This document shows, in pieces, positions 16,151 to 24,340 of a stretch of 44,168 bases of DNA. Below the pieces are notes generated by a model that saw nothing but the letters and a program-made list of their open reading frames with translations, did not search any database and was not told the DNA's origin. Source of the stretch: Cyclobacteriaceae bacterium. Lineage in GTDB: Bacteria; Bacteroidota; Bacteroidia; Cytophagales; Cyclobacteriaceae. The translations under genes and the position numbers were made by a program. The DNA lies in NCBI GenBank assembly GCA_016787605.1, contig JAEUUE010000062.1, positions 1 through 44,168 on the forward strand. The letters are read 5' to 3'. How positions within the stretch are numbered: the first letter of the stretch is position 1; the number at the start of each line of letters is the position of its first letter.

Positions 16151-17677
16151 TCAGTGCTTAAAATGGCGGTAGCCGGTAAACACCATCGCCATGTTGTGGT
16201 CGTCGCAAAAGGAGATGGAGTCTTTGTCTTTGATGGAGCCGCCCGGTTGAATGACGGCCCGGATTCCATGGGCGTGGGCGATCTCGACGCAGTCGGGAAA
16301 CGGGAAGAAGGCATCGGAGGCCATCACCGCCCCGTCCAGGCTGAAGCCGAAGGCCTTGGCCTTTTCAATAGCCTGCTTCAGGGCGTCTACACGACTGGTT
16401 TGGCCCACCCCGCTCGCCAGCAATTGCCCATCCACGGCCAAAACAATGGTGTTTGACTTGGTATGCTTGCAAACCTTGCTGGCAAAAAGCAGGGCATTCA
16501 CTTCCTGCGGCGTGGGGGCCTTCCGGGTGACTACCTTCAAGTCAGCGGCCTCATCCGTTTTCCAATCCACCTCCTGTTCAATTAACCCGTTCAGCAAGGA
16601 TTTCACCTGCTTGCGGCGCACCAGGGGCTGTTTCTGATGAAGCAGAATCCGGTTTTTCTTGGCCCGGAGAAGTTCCAGTGCAGCCGCATCAAAACCGGGC
16701 GCCACCAGGATTTCAAAGAAAAGGCTATTCATCGCCTCCGCGGCGGACAGATCGATCGGTCGGTTGGTGGCCAGAACTCCGCCAAAAGCAGACACCGGGT
16801 CAGCCTGGAGGGCCTTCTGGTAGGCCTCCGCTACGGTTGCCCCGACGGCAACTCCACACGCATTGGTGTGCTTAATGATGACGAACGCTGGCTGGTCCTT
16901 GAACTCCTGCACCAGGTCCACCGCGGCATCGACATCCACCAGGTTATTGTAAGAAAGCTCCTTGCCATTCAGTTGCTCGAAGAGCTCATGGAGATTGCCG
17001 TAGAACACCCCCTTCTGGTGAGGGTTTTCCCCATACCGGAGGGGCAGAGCCGACTCGTAACTGGACTTGTAGACGGGTAATTCCCCCTCCTTGTTGAAGT
17101 AGCCGAAGATGGCCGTGTCATAATGAGAGGTGATGTTAAAGGCCTGTGCCGCAAACCGCCTCCGGGTGGCAAGATCGGATTGGGCGCCTTGGGACTCCAG
17201 CACAGCCAGCAGCTCGGTATACTGCCGGCGTGAGGCCACGATCAGAACATCATCAAAGTTCTTGGCGGCTCCCCGGATCAGCGATATCCCCCCGATATCA
17301 ATCTTCTCAATGATTTCCTCCTCGTTTCCGCCGCCGGCCACCGTCTCTTCAAAGGGATAAAGATCGACGATGACCAGGTCAATGGGCCCGATCTTGAATT
17401 CCGAGGCCTGTTTCTGGTCGCCCGCATCGTTACGACGGAACAGGATTCCGCCAAACACGGCCGGATGAAGCGTTTTGACCCGGCCGCCGAAGATGCTGGG
17501 ATAACCGGTCAGTTTTTCGACTGGAACCACCGGGTAGCCCAGCTTTTCAATGAACTGCTGTGTGCCGCCGGTGGAAACGAATTCCACGCCCGCTTTGCCC
17601 AGTGCATGAATGATGGGCTCGAGATGGTCTTTGTAATAAACGGAAATAAGGGCGCGGGTGATGGGCTTCGTACTCAT
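16151..17677 (-). CDS. purH: Bifunctional AICAR transformylase / IMP cyclohydrolase
   Basis: 508 residues. The N-terminal IMP cyclohydrolase (MGS-like) domain covers about 1-195 ('VEFVSTGGTQQFIEKLG', 'GGRVKTLHPAVFGGIL', 'VDLYPFEETVAGG'). The C-terminal AICAR transformylase domain has 'LRYGENPHQKGVFYG' and the catalytic Lys-His of 'IIKHTNACGVAVG'. It performs the last two steps of IMP synthesis. It sits 71 bases upstream of mreB; the -7-like element and Shine-Dalgarno in that gap suggest mreB is not purely dependent on readthrough. Its own promoter overlaps 17694-17701. Confidence 0.96.
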   Translation of the reverse strand: MSTKPITRALISVYYKDHLEPIIHALGKAGVEFVSTGGTQQFIEKLGYPVVPVEKLTGYPSIFGGRVKTLHPAVFGGILFRRNDAGDQKQASEFKIGPIDLVIVDLYPFEETVAGGGNEEEIIEKIDIGGISLIRGAAKNFDDVLIVASRRQYTELLAVLESQGAQSDLATRRRFAAQAFNITSHYDTAIFGYFNKEGELPVYKSSYESALPLRYGENPHQKGVFYGNLHELFEQLNGKELSYNNLVDVDAAVDLVQEFKDQPAFVIIKHTNACGVAVGATVAEAYQKALQADPVSAFGGVLATNRPIDLSAAEAMNSLFFEILVAPGFDAAALELLRAKKNRILLHQKQPLVRRKQVKSLLNGLIEQEVDWKTDEAADLKVVTRKAPTPQEVNALLFASKVCKHTKSNTIVLAVDGQLLASGVGQTSRVDALKQAIEKAKAFGFSLDGAVMASDAFFPFPDCVEIAHAHGIRAVIQPGGSIKDKDSISFCDDHNMAMVFTGYRHFKH

Positions 17678-17693
17678 GGCGTGGATTGAGCGG

Positions 17694-17701
17694 CAAAAGT
17701 A
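17694..17701 (-). promoter_or_regulatory. -7 promoter element (TACTTTTG) of purH
   Basis: Top strand CAAAAGTA reads TACTTTTG on the minus strand, an exact TAnnTTTG match 16 bases before the purH ATG. Confidence 0.5.
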
Positions 17702-17746
17702 AGGCTTAGCCTTAAGAATGGCAGGGCCGCGTGACTATTAAAATCG

Positions 17747-18541
17747 CTAGTCCAGCCGGAAGTTGTCGGCATCCAGGTACGCCGGGAACCGATCGCGATG
17801 TTCCCGGAGTTTGGCCGCGTCGAGGACAACCGTTTGCAGGGTTTCCTCCTCATCCCCCGACCAAATCACTTGTCCGCGTGGCTCGATCACAGCCGAATGA
17901 CCGTTGTAGATGGTTCCCTTGGGATCCGGACCCACACGGTTCACGCCCGCGACATAGGCCAGGTTTTCAATGGCCCGGGCCTTCAGGAGGGTATCCCATG
18001 CAAAAACCCTTGGCTGCGGCCAGTTAGCCACATAAACCAGCAGGTCATACGCCATTCTCTTTTCATCCGCGATATAGTGATTTCGGCTCCACACCGGGAA
18101 TCGCAGGTCATAGCAGACCAGGGGGCAAATTCTCCAGCCTTTCCACGACTCGACCAGCCGGGTTGCTCCACCCGAAAAGACGAGGTGCTCTTCGGCCATC
18201 CGGAAAAGGTGGCGTTTGTCATAATGAAACATCCGGCCACCGGGCTCCATCCAAATCAACCGGTTGAAGTACCGCGATGATTCCTGGACAATAATGCTCC
18301 CCAGGATAAGCGCTCCGGTCTGATCGGCCATCTGGCGCATCCAACGTGTGGTCTGCAGGTTCATGGCCTCGGCAACCGGCGATGCGTTCATGGTGAACCC
18401 CGTGGTGAACATCTCGGGCAACAGGATGACATCGGTCTGCTGCTTGATGGTCCAGATTTTCTCTTCCAGCATGGCGCGATTGGCCACCGGGTCTTCCCAA
18501 TGAAGCGGGGTTTGAATCAGGGTAATGCGCAGGTCGTTCAT
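17747..18541 (-). CDS. Nitrilase-superfamily amidase, omega-amidase (YafV/Nit2-like)
   Basis: 264 residues. The Glu-Lys-Cys triad is E43 (LLPEMF), K109 (HYDKRHLF) and C143 (LVCYDLRFPVW). 'TTGFTMN' and the 'YDKRHLFRMAEEH' segment point to the omega-amidase/YafV branch, which hydrolyses alpha-ketoglutaramate and alpha-ketosuccinamate. Its ATG lies 2 bases after the stop of the aminotransferase gene, so the two are one transcript. A glutamine-dependent transaminase makes alpha-ketoglutaramate, which this enzyme would hydrolyse to 2-oxoglutarate and ammonia, pulling the transamination forward. That coupling is known for mammalian and plant pairs; here it is inferred from the gene order. Confidence 0.87.
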   Translation of the reverse strand: MNDLRITLIQTPLHWEDPVANRAMLEEKIWTIKQQTDVILLPEMFTTGFTMNASPVAEAMNLQTTRWMRQMADQTGALILGSIIVQESSRYFNRLIWMEPGGRMFHYDKRHLFRMAEEHLVFSGGATRLVESWKGWRICPLVCYDLRFPVWSRNHYIADEKRMAYDLLVYVANWPQPRVFAWDTLLKARAIENLAYVAGVNRVGPDPKGTIYNGHSAVIEPRGQVIWSGDEEETLQTVVLDAAKLREHRDRFPAYLDADNFRLD

Positions 18542-18543
18542 GA

Positions 18544-19686
18544 TCAGAGTGCGCGTAAAATTCTGCCGGCCGCCGCCAGCGTTTCCTCTTTCTTGGCAAA
18601 GCAGAACCTCAGCAGCCGGTCATCCTGCCCGCTGTGATAAAAAACGGACACCGGTATGGACGCCACTTTGTGCACCCGGGTCAGCCATTCGGCCATTTCC
18701 ATTTCCGGCTTGTCGGCAATGGACCGGTAGGAAAGTAATTGGAAATAACTCCCGTGACAAGGTAACGCCTCAAACGACGAGCCTTTGATCTGATCGAGGA
18801 AGAAGTCTCTCTTCTCCTGGTAGAATTCTCCCAGCGCAAGAAAATGACTGGGTTCCTTCATGTAGGCCGCCAACGCATGCTGGATCGGGGTGTTGACGCT
18901 GAAGGTGATGAACTGGTGTGCCTTCCGAATCTCCTGCGTCAGCGCCGGCGCCGCCACGGTATAGCCAATCTTCCAACCTGTGGCGTGAAACGTCTTGCCG
19001 AATGAAAAGACGGCTACTGCACGGTCCATGAGCTTGGGATACTTCAACACGCTCTCGTGGGGCAAGTCGTCAAAAATGATCCGCTCATAGACTTCATCGC
19101 TGAGCACAATTAAATCATGTTCCAGGGCGATGGCCTCCAGGGCCTGGAGATCTGGTGCTGACAGGACTGCTCCGCTGGGATTGTGCGGGGTGTTGATGAG
19201 AATCATCCGCGTTTCCCTGCGAACGTGGGATCGAACTTCTTCCCAATCGATCTTGAAGTCAGGGCCCGACAAGCTGATGGGTACGGGGACGCCGCCGTTG
19301 AGCCGGATGGCCGGGCTATAGGAGTCGTAAGAGGGATCAAACAAAATCACTTCGTCACCCGGTCCGACCAATGCCGCAATGGTCGAAAACAACGCCTCCG
19401 TTCCTCCTGCCGTGATGGTCACTTCGGTGTCGGGGTCCACCGGCCTTTGGTAGGTCGACGTCACCGTCTTCGCAATCACCTCCCGCAACGCAGGCACCCC
19501 CGGCATCGGGGCGTACTGGTTGTGCCCCGCCTTCAGGTTGTCATGAATCCGGGAGACCAGCTCTTCCGAAACGGGGAAATCCGGGAACCCCTGCGAGAGA
19601 TTAATGGCCCCTTCTTCCAGGGCCATTTTCGACATGACCGAGAAGATCGAGGTGCCTATGCCAGGAAGGCGGGAGTGAATATTCAA
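18544..19686 (-). CDS. Class I PLP aminotransferase, methionine/glutamine transaminase type
   Basis: 380 residues from a TTG start at 19686 (MNIHSRLPGIGTSIFSVM), chosen because family members begin a few residues before 'LP..GTSIF'. The reading frame stays open about 80 codons further upstream but that part runs into the divergent tdk gene and is not protein-like. PLP contacts are N168 (NTPHNPSGAVL), D197 and Y200 (LSDEVYERI), with K231 (SFGKTFHATGWKIG) as Schiff-base lysine. 'INLSQGFPDFP' near residue 28 marks the YbdL/kynurenine-aminotransferase branch that prefers methionine, glutamine or aromatic amino acids. It is probably in methionine salvage or keto-acid repair with the omega-amidase. 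-7-like sequences lie at 19692-19713. Confidence 0.88.
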   Translation of the reverse strand: MNIHSRLPGIGTSIFSVMSKMALEEGAINLSQGFPDFPVSEELVSRIHDNLKAGHNQYAPMPGVPALREVIAKTVTSTYQRPVDPDTEVTITAGGTEALFSTIAALVGPGDEVILFDPSYDSYSPAIRLNGGVPVPISLSGPDFKIDWEEVRSHVRRETRMILINTPHNPSGAVLSAPDLQALEAIALEHDLIVLSDEVYERIIFDDLPHESVLKYPKLMDRAVAVFSFGKTFHATGWKIGYTVAAPALTQEIRKAHQFITFSVNTPIQHALAAYMKEPSHFLALGEFYQEKRDFFLDQIKGSSFEALPCHGSYFQLLSYRSIADKPEMEMAEWLTRVHKVASIPVSVFYHSGQDDRLLRFCFAKKEETLAAAGRILRAL

Positions 19687-19762
19687 GCGAAAAAAGGTAT
19701 ACCAACAAATGTATCGATTCGCCCTGAATCTGGATGACGACAATTGCCGTAACTTGGACACC

Positions 19763-20365
19763 ATGTTTCTCGAACCCCGACTAGAAACCCGCGAGCGTGA
19801 TGGCCGATCCGGCTGGATCGAGGTGATCTGCGGATCCATGTTTTCGGGGAAAACCGAGGAACTCATCCGGCGGCTGACCCGGGCGCTGATCGCCAAGCAG
19901 AAAGTCGAAATTTTCAAACCCAAGCTGGACACGCGCTACCACGAGGAGAAGATCGTGTCTCACGCCGCCCGCGAAATCCGGTCGACGCCGGTCGACTTTG
20001 CTACGGACATCCTCTTGCTGGCCGGCGATTGCGACGTGGTGGGTATCGACGAGGCGCAGTTCTTTGATCCCGCCATCGTCGACGTCTGCAATGACCTGGC
20101 CAATTCGGGCAAGCGGGTTATTGTGGCCGGACTGGATATGGACTTCGAAGGACGCCCGTTTGGCCCGATGCCCAACCTCCTGGCGGTGGCCGAATTCGTC
20201 ACCAAAGTGCACGCCATCTGCAGCCAGACCGGCGACATGGCTTCGTACTCTTTCCGGCTGGGGGATGATGATGCCCAGGTGATGTTGGGCGAGAAGGACA
20301 AATACGAAGCCCGCAGCCGCAAAGCTTTCTTTGAAGGCATGAAGAAGCGCCGCAAGAAAAACTAA
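19763..20365 (+). CDS. tdk: Thymidine kinase, type II
   Basis: 200 residues from ATG 19763; a TAACTTGG -7-like element ends 5 bases before it. The P-loop is GSMFSGKT (24-31), the catalytic Glu is in GIDEAQFF (E97), and 'GLDMDFEGRPFGP' is typical. It phosphorylates thymidine for salvage. Type II enzymes usually carry a structural zinc held by four cysteines. Here only C153 of the first pair remains (CSQT instead of CxxC), and the C-terminal pair is replaced in 'YEARSRKAFF', so the zinc site appears lost. From memory, other Bacteroidota enzymes share this, so it is more likely a lineage trait than a defect. recO follows after 13 bases. Confidence 0.93.
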   Translation: MFLEPRLETRERDGRSGWIEVICGSMFSGKTEELIRRLTRALIAKQKVEIFKPKLDTRYHEEKIVSHAAREIRSTPVDFATDILLLAGDCDVVGIDEAQFFDPAIVDVCNDLANSGKRVIVAGLDMDFEGRPFGPMPNLLAVAEFVTKVHAICSQTGDMASYSFRLGDDDAQVMLGEKDKYEARSRKAFFEGMKKRRKKN

Positions 20366-20378
20366 CAGCAGGAAGAGC

Positions 20379-21041
20379 ATGCTGTACAAAACGCGCGGTA
20401 TCGTTTTTCGCTACGTCAAATACGGCGACACCTCCATTATTGTCACCATATTCACTGACCAGTTTGGGCTGCAGGCTTATCTTGTCAACGGGGTGCGGAG
20501 CCGTTCGGGGCGTGGCATGATTTCTCTTTACCAGCCGCTCACCTTGCTGGACCTGGTGGTTTACCACCGCGAAAACGCCAATCTCCTGCGCATCAAGGAA
20601 GCGAAGTGCCTTCACGCCTACCAGCACATCCACCAGGATATCCGCAAAACCACCATTGCGCTTTTCCTTCACGAGATACTCAACAAGGCGGTGAAGGATC
20701 AAAGCAACACCGAATCCATTTTCGATTTCCTTATGCGCTCATTCATTTCCCTGGATCAGCTAGAAGGAATCGAAAATTTTCACCTGCAGTTTCTCATCCA
20801 GTTGAGCCGGCACCTGGGCTTTGGGGCGCATGAGACCCGTGAAGTGCTGGAGGGAAGCACCTCGCCCGACGAAGAAGCGGCGCTCCGGCAATTGCTGGAC
20901 ACCGGGTTTGAGTCTCCCCCTGATATCCCCTACTCCATGCGCAAACACCTCCTTGACCAACTGCTCTCCTTTTATTACCGGCATATTGAAGGGATGCCCC
21001 AGATCCGTTCAATAGACGTGCTGAAGGAAATTCTGCGTTAA
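20379..21041 (+). CDS. recO: DNA repair protein RecO
   Basis: 220 residues. An N-terminal OB fold ('KTRGIVFRYVKYGDTSIIVTIFT', 'GLQAYLVNGVRS') is followed by a helical C-terminal domain ('LQFLIQLSRHLGFGAHET'). RecO loads RecA onto SSB-coated DNA with RecR in recombinational repair. The four-cysteine zinc motif seen in some RecO proteins is absent. The THUMP methyltransferase gene starts 8 bases after the stop, so the two are probably cotranscribed with tdk upstream. Confidence 0.9.
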   Translation: MLYKTRGIVFRYVKYGDTSIIVTIFTDQFGLQAYLVNGVRSRSGRGMISLYQPLTLLDLVVYHRENANLLRIKEAKCLHAYQHIHQDIRKTTIALFLHEILNKAVKDQSNTESIFDFLMRSFISLDQLEGIENFHLQFLIQLSRHLGFGAHETREVLEGSTSPDEEAALRQLLDTGFESPPDIPYSMRKHLLDQLLSFYYRHIEGMPQIRSIDVLKEILR

Positions 21042-21049
21042 TTCACTGC

Positions 21050-22237
21050 GTGAATCCGTTTACCACACGAGCCCGCATCATCATCACCTGCAACAAGCGG
21101 CTGGCCCCGTTTCTTGCGCAAGAGGTGGACGAACTGGGCTTCGCCCTTCAGCGCAAGTTTCAGACCGGTGTCGAAGTGGAAGGAACCCTGGAGGACTGCA
21201 TCCGGCTCAATCTCAACCTGCGTTGCGCCAGCCAGGTGCTGTACTCCCTTAAGAAGTTCCGCGCCGACCGTCCGGAAGACGTGTATGTGAACGTGGGCAA
21301 GGTGCCGTGGGAAAAGCTGATTGACAACAAGGGCTACTTCTCTGTAACAAGCACGGTGGATCACTTCACGGTGAACAACAACCTGTTTGTCAACGTCAAG
21401 GTCAAAGATGCGATCGTAGACCGCATGCGCGACGCCACCGGTTCGCGGCCCGACTCCGGACCGGACCTGGGACAGACCGTCGTTCACCTGTTTTGGAAGG
21501 AGGACCACGCCGAAATCTTCATCGACTCCTCCGGTCACACACTGGCTAAGCATGGGTACCGCAAGATTCCCGGGAAGGCGCCCATGCTGGAGGCCCTGGC
21601 CAGCGCGGTAATCCTTGCCACAAAATGGGATCGCCAGGCCCCTTTCGTCAATCCCATGTGCGGCTCGGGTACACTCGCGATCGAAGCCCTGCTGATCGCC
21701 ACGAACCGACGGCCCGGCTTGTTCCGCTCTAACTACGGGTTTATGCACGTCGCCGGGTATCGAAACGAGATGTATGCCCGGGAACGACAACGCCTGGACG
21801 AACAGATCCGTGAGGTACCCGGACTCCTGGCCATTGCCACCGACAACCGACAGGACGCGATTGACATCACCGTCGTGAACGCCAAGGCGGCCGGCGTAGA
21901 GTCGATGCTCCGGTGCCAGGTCTGCGATTTTGCAGAAACCGAAATCCCGGAGACTCCCGGCGTCATCTGCATCAACCCGGAATACGGCGAGCGCATGGGC
22001 GAAATCGCTGAACTGGAAGGAACCTACAAGCGGATTGGCGATTTCCTCAAACAAAAAGCGAAGGGATACCTGAGTTACATCTATACCGGCAACCTGGACT
22101 TGGCCAAGAAAATCGGACTGAAAGCCAGTCGCCGGATAGAATTCTACAGCGCCAAGCTGGATTGCCGTTTACTGGAGTATGAATTGTATGCCGGAACCCG
22201 CCGTACGGAACAGAAGGAGTCAGCTCAGGAAAGCTGA
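21050..22237 (+). CDS. THUMP-domain class I SAM-dependent RNA methyltransferase
   Basis: 395 residues, GTG start (MNPFTTRARIIITC). A THUMP RNA-binding domain covers about 45-165. A Rossmann methyltransferase domain has the SAM loop 'NPMCGSGTLAIEALL' and the catalytic loop 'INPEYGERMGE', where RlmL/TrmN-like enzymes normally read NPPYGER. The second proline is glutamate, as I recall for Bacteroidota relatives. Related enzymes make m2G in 23S rRNA or tRNA; the target here is not certain. The 3' end overlaps the convergent response regulator gene by 13 bases. Confidence 0.88.
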   Translation: MNPFTTRARIIITCNKRLAPFLAQEVDELGFALQRKFQTGVEVEGTLEDCIRLNLNLRCASQVLYSLKKFRADRPEDVYVNVGKVPWEKLIDNKGYFSVTSTVDHFTVNNNLFVNVKVKDAIVDRMRDATGSRPDSGPDLGQTVVHLFWKEDHAEIFIDSSGHTLAKHGYRKIPGKAPMLEALASAVILATKWDRQAPFVNPMCGSGTLAIEALLIATNRRPGLFRSNYGFMHVAGYRNEMYARERQRLDEQIREVPGLLAIATDNRQDAIDITVVNAKAAGVESMLRCQVCDFAETEIPETPGVICINPEYGERMGEIAELEGTYKRIGDFLKQKAKGYLSYIYTGNLDLAKKIGLKASRRIEFYSAKLDCRLLEYELYAGTRRTEQKESAQES

Positions 22238-22920
22238 TTACTTCGTTTTTCCTCCAGGCGAAAACCCACGCCGTGGTAGTTGACAATCTCCAGCGACGGA
22301 TCATCCTTGAGGTACTTGCGCAGTTTTGAAATGAAGACATCCAGGCTGCGCCCTACGAAATAATCATCGTTACCCCACACCCGCTGAAGGATCTCTTCCC
22401 GCTTCAGCACGCGGTCGCGGTGGCGGCAAAGCATGCCGAGAACATCGGCCTCCTTCTGGGTGAGCACTTTGTCACCGGCAGCATGGTGCAAGGTGAGGTT
22501 TCGCGGATCAAACTGGTAAGCACCCAATGACATCACGTCGTCAGACGGCGTGGATGCCGTACGCCGAAGGAACACCTCTATGCGAAGCACCAGCTCTTCC
22601 ATGCTGAAGGGCTTGACGAGGTAATCATCGCCCCCGGCGCTAAATCCCGAAATCTTGTCTTCCAGCATCGACTTGGCGGTGAGAAAAAGTATCGGGACAG
22701 AGGCATTCGACTTGCGGATATCCTGGGCCAGGGTGAATCCATCCTTCCGGGGAAGCATGACGTCGAGGAGGCACACATCGAACGGGCTGCCGAGGAATGC
22801 CTCGAGACCGGCCACCCCGTCGGTGCGCCAGGTCACGTCAAACCCGCGGGCCGCAAGACCATCGCGGATCACATACCCGAGTGCGGGATCGTCTTCAACC
22901 AGCAAAACTTTGCGACTCAT
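22225..22920 (-). CDS. OmpR/PhoB-family response regulator
   Basis: 231 residues. The receiver domain (1-118) has the acidic pocket E9/D10/D11, phosphoacceptor D53 (LLDVMLP), T81 and K103 (YLVKPFS). The winged-helix DNA-binding domain covers about 128-225 ('LTQKEADVLGMLCRHRDRVLKREEIL', 'VDVFISKLRKYL'-like recognition helix). It is encoded immediately after its kinase with a 4-base overlap (ATGA) and is its obvious partner. The targets are unknown; the divergent DUF1573 gene is a candidate. Confidence 0.95.
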   Translation of the reverse strand: MSRKVLLVEDDPALGYVIRDGLAARGFDVTWRTDGVAGLEAFLGSPFDVCLLDVMLPRKDGFTLAQDIRKSNASVPILFLTAKSMLEDKISGFSAGGDDYLVKPFSMEELVLRIEVFLRRTASTPSDDVMSLGAYQFDPRNLTLHHAAGDKVLTQKEADVLGMLCRHRDRVLKREEILQRVWGNDDYFVGRSLDVFISKLRKYLKDDPSLEIVNYHGVGFRLEEKRSNQLS

Positions 22921-24185
22921 TTCGACGGGGCCAGGGGCAAGATAACATGAAATGTACTTCCCTGTCCCGGGGCGCTTTCCACCCGAATCCGGCCCCGATG
23001 CCTGGTAATGATCTCCTTCACGTAGCTAAGGCCCAGGCCAAAACCCTTTACGTTATGCACATTGCCGGTAGGCACGCGGTAGAACTTGTCGAAGATTCTA
23101 TTTTGCTCGGAGGGCTTCATGCCGATTCCATTGTCGATCACCGCCACTTCGAGGTGATGCGGGTCGGGGTTGCTGGTCTGGATGTGTACGTGTGGCCTGA
23201 CCTGGCAGTACTTGATCGCATTGTCGAGCAAATTGTAGAACACATTGGAGAGATGCAGGCGATCGGCTGACACGTGGAAGGTTGATGCGCTCAAGTCCTG
23301 TTGAATTTCCCCATCCAGCCCAACGGACCGGCTGCGAACGACGTCTTCGATCAGGGCGTGCACATCCAAATTCTCCTTCTTCAGTCCGATGTCTTCGCGG
23401 TCCAGCTCAGCTACCTGGAGTACGCGCTCTACCTGCTGCCGCAGTCGTTGATTTTCGTTCTCAATGATGGTCGCATAGTTGAGAAGGCGATCCGGCGTCT
23501 GGGTGATATTGGGCTCGCGAAGCACCTTGGCAGAAATGGCAATGGTAGAAATAGGAGTCTTGAACTCATGCGTCATGTTGTTAATGAAATCCTTCTGGAT
23601 CTCCGACAAACGACGCTGCTTGAGGATGACAAAAAGGGTATACCCGAAAAAGAAGATGACCACCAGGGTTACGGCCGAAGAGAATCCCCAGATACCCATT
23701 TGGCTGATGAGGTTGGCCTCCAGGTAGGGGAACTGTACGGCAAAGTAATAGCCATCGGTTCCCAGCTTTGGCGTCTCGGGGAATTGACCCACCGACCGGA
23801 TGTTGCCCGGCGAAATGTAGTTCCCTCCCACCATGCACTTCTCTGCGCAGTCGTAGATGCCATACTCAAAGCCGGCCGTGACGTTGCGATTCTTGAATTC
23901 GTTGACCAGCAAAAACTCCAGCACGCTGGATTCTACGGGTCCGTTGACATGCACAATAAAATAATTGGAGGATATCTGTTCCACCGGGTTAGTGGCAGGC
24001 AATGGCGTCTTATTGATGGCATGCAGGCTCCGGGCGACAGTATTCAGCGCCGTATTGACGTCGCGGTAAAACTGGTTTTCCCGGATGTCAAAAGCCCTCC
24101 GCACCCAATAGATCTGGGTCACGGTTATCCCGGCGATACTGATAACAGCCAGGATGATCACAAATCGTAAGGTCGAGCGGCTCAC
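22917..24185 (-). CDS. Two-component sensor histidine kinase with periplasmic sensor
   Basis: 422 residues from GTG 24185. The frame is open 11 codons further up, but that stretch is the promoter (TACTTTTG at 24190-24197). Membrane helices lie at about 6-28 and 166-188, enclosing a periplasmic sensor of about 135 residues that carries a CxxxC pair (C113, C117 in YDCAEKCMVGG). The kinase core has H206 in NNMTHEFKTP, the N box 'FYNLLDNAIKY', DNGIGM and GFGLGLSYV. No HAMP domain is evident between TM2 and the dimerisation helix. The signal is unknown. Confidence 0.93.
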   Translation of the reverse strand: MSRSTLRFVIILAVISIAGITVTQIYWVRRAFDIRENQFYRDVNTALNTVARSLHAINKTPLPATNPVEQISSNYFIVHVNGPVESSVLEFLLVNEFKNRNVTAGFEYGIYDCAEKCMVGGNYISPGNIRSVGQFPETPKLGTDGYYFAVQFPYLEANLISQMGIWGFSSAVTLVVIFFFGYTLFVILKQRRLSEIQKDFINNMTHEFKTPISTIAISAKVLREPNITQTPDRLLNYATIIENENQRLRQQVERVLQVAELDREDIGLKKENLDVHALIEDVVRSRSVGLDGEIQQDLSASTFHVSADRLHLSNVFYNLLDNAIKYCQVRPHVHIQTSNPDPHHLEVAVIDNGIGMKPSEQNRIFDKFYRVPTGNVHNVKGFGLGLSYVKEIITRHRGRIRVESAPGQGSTFHVILPLAPSK

Positions 24186-24189
24186 CCTG

Positions 24190-24197
24190 CAAAAGTA
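24190..24197 (-). promoter_or_regulatory. -7 promoter element (TACTTTTG) of the sensor kinase operon
   Basis: The minus strand reads TACTTTTGC only 4 bases before the GTG start at 24185, implying a leaderless or nearly leaderless mRNA. If transcription starts the usual 5-7 bases after the element, a slightly later GTG inside the first membrane helix is possible instead. Confidence 0.45.
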
Positions 24198-24287
24198 AGG
24201 CGTATTCCCCGCCGCCAACCCGGGTTAACAAGTCGTTAACAAGGTTTAGGAGCTTCTTAACACGCTGGCGCGGCATTTGATGCGATG

Positions 24288-24319
24288 TTTGTACCGTTCG
24301 AACAGACCCCGTAATTTTA
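24288..24319 (+). promoter_or_regulatory. Promoter of the DUF1573 gene (TTTG, 20-base spacer, TAATTTTA)
   Basis: TTTG at 24288-24291 and TAATTTTA at 24312-24319 are 20 bases apart, fitting the Bacteroidota -33/-7 layout. The ATG is at 24341 after an A-rich leader (AAACAAAGGAAAA). The 155-base divergent region to the kinase gene holds nothing else I recognise. Confidence 0.5.
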
Positions 24320-24340
24320 TAACCTCTAAACAAAGGAAAA

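Noticed and set aside
19687-19932. Extended N-terminus of the aminotransferase
   Set aside because: The extra 82 codons are Ser/Arg-rich, overlap tdk and precede the conserved LPGIGTSIF start region.
21038-22054. Long open frame of 338 codons on the minus strand
   Set aside because: It lies opposite the THUMP methyltransferase gene, whose motifs are clear. The translated sequence has no family motif and arises from high-GC antisense reading.
23301-24170. Open frame of 289 codons on the plus strand
   Set aside because: Antisense to the histidine kinase, whose H, N and G boxes are intact.
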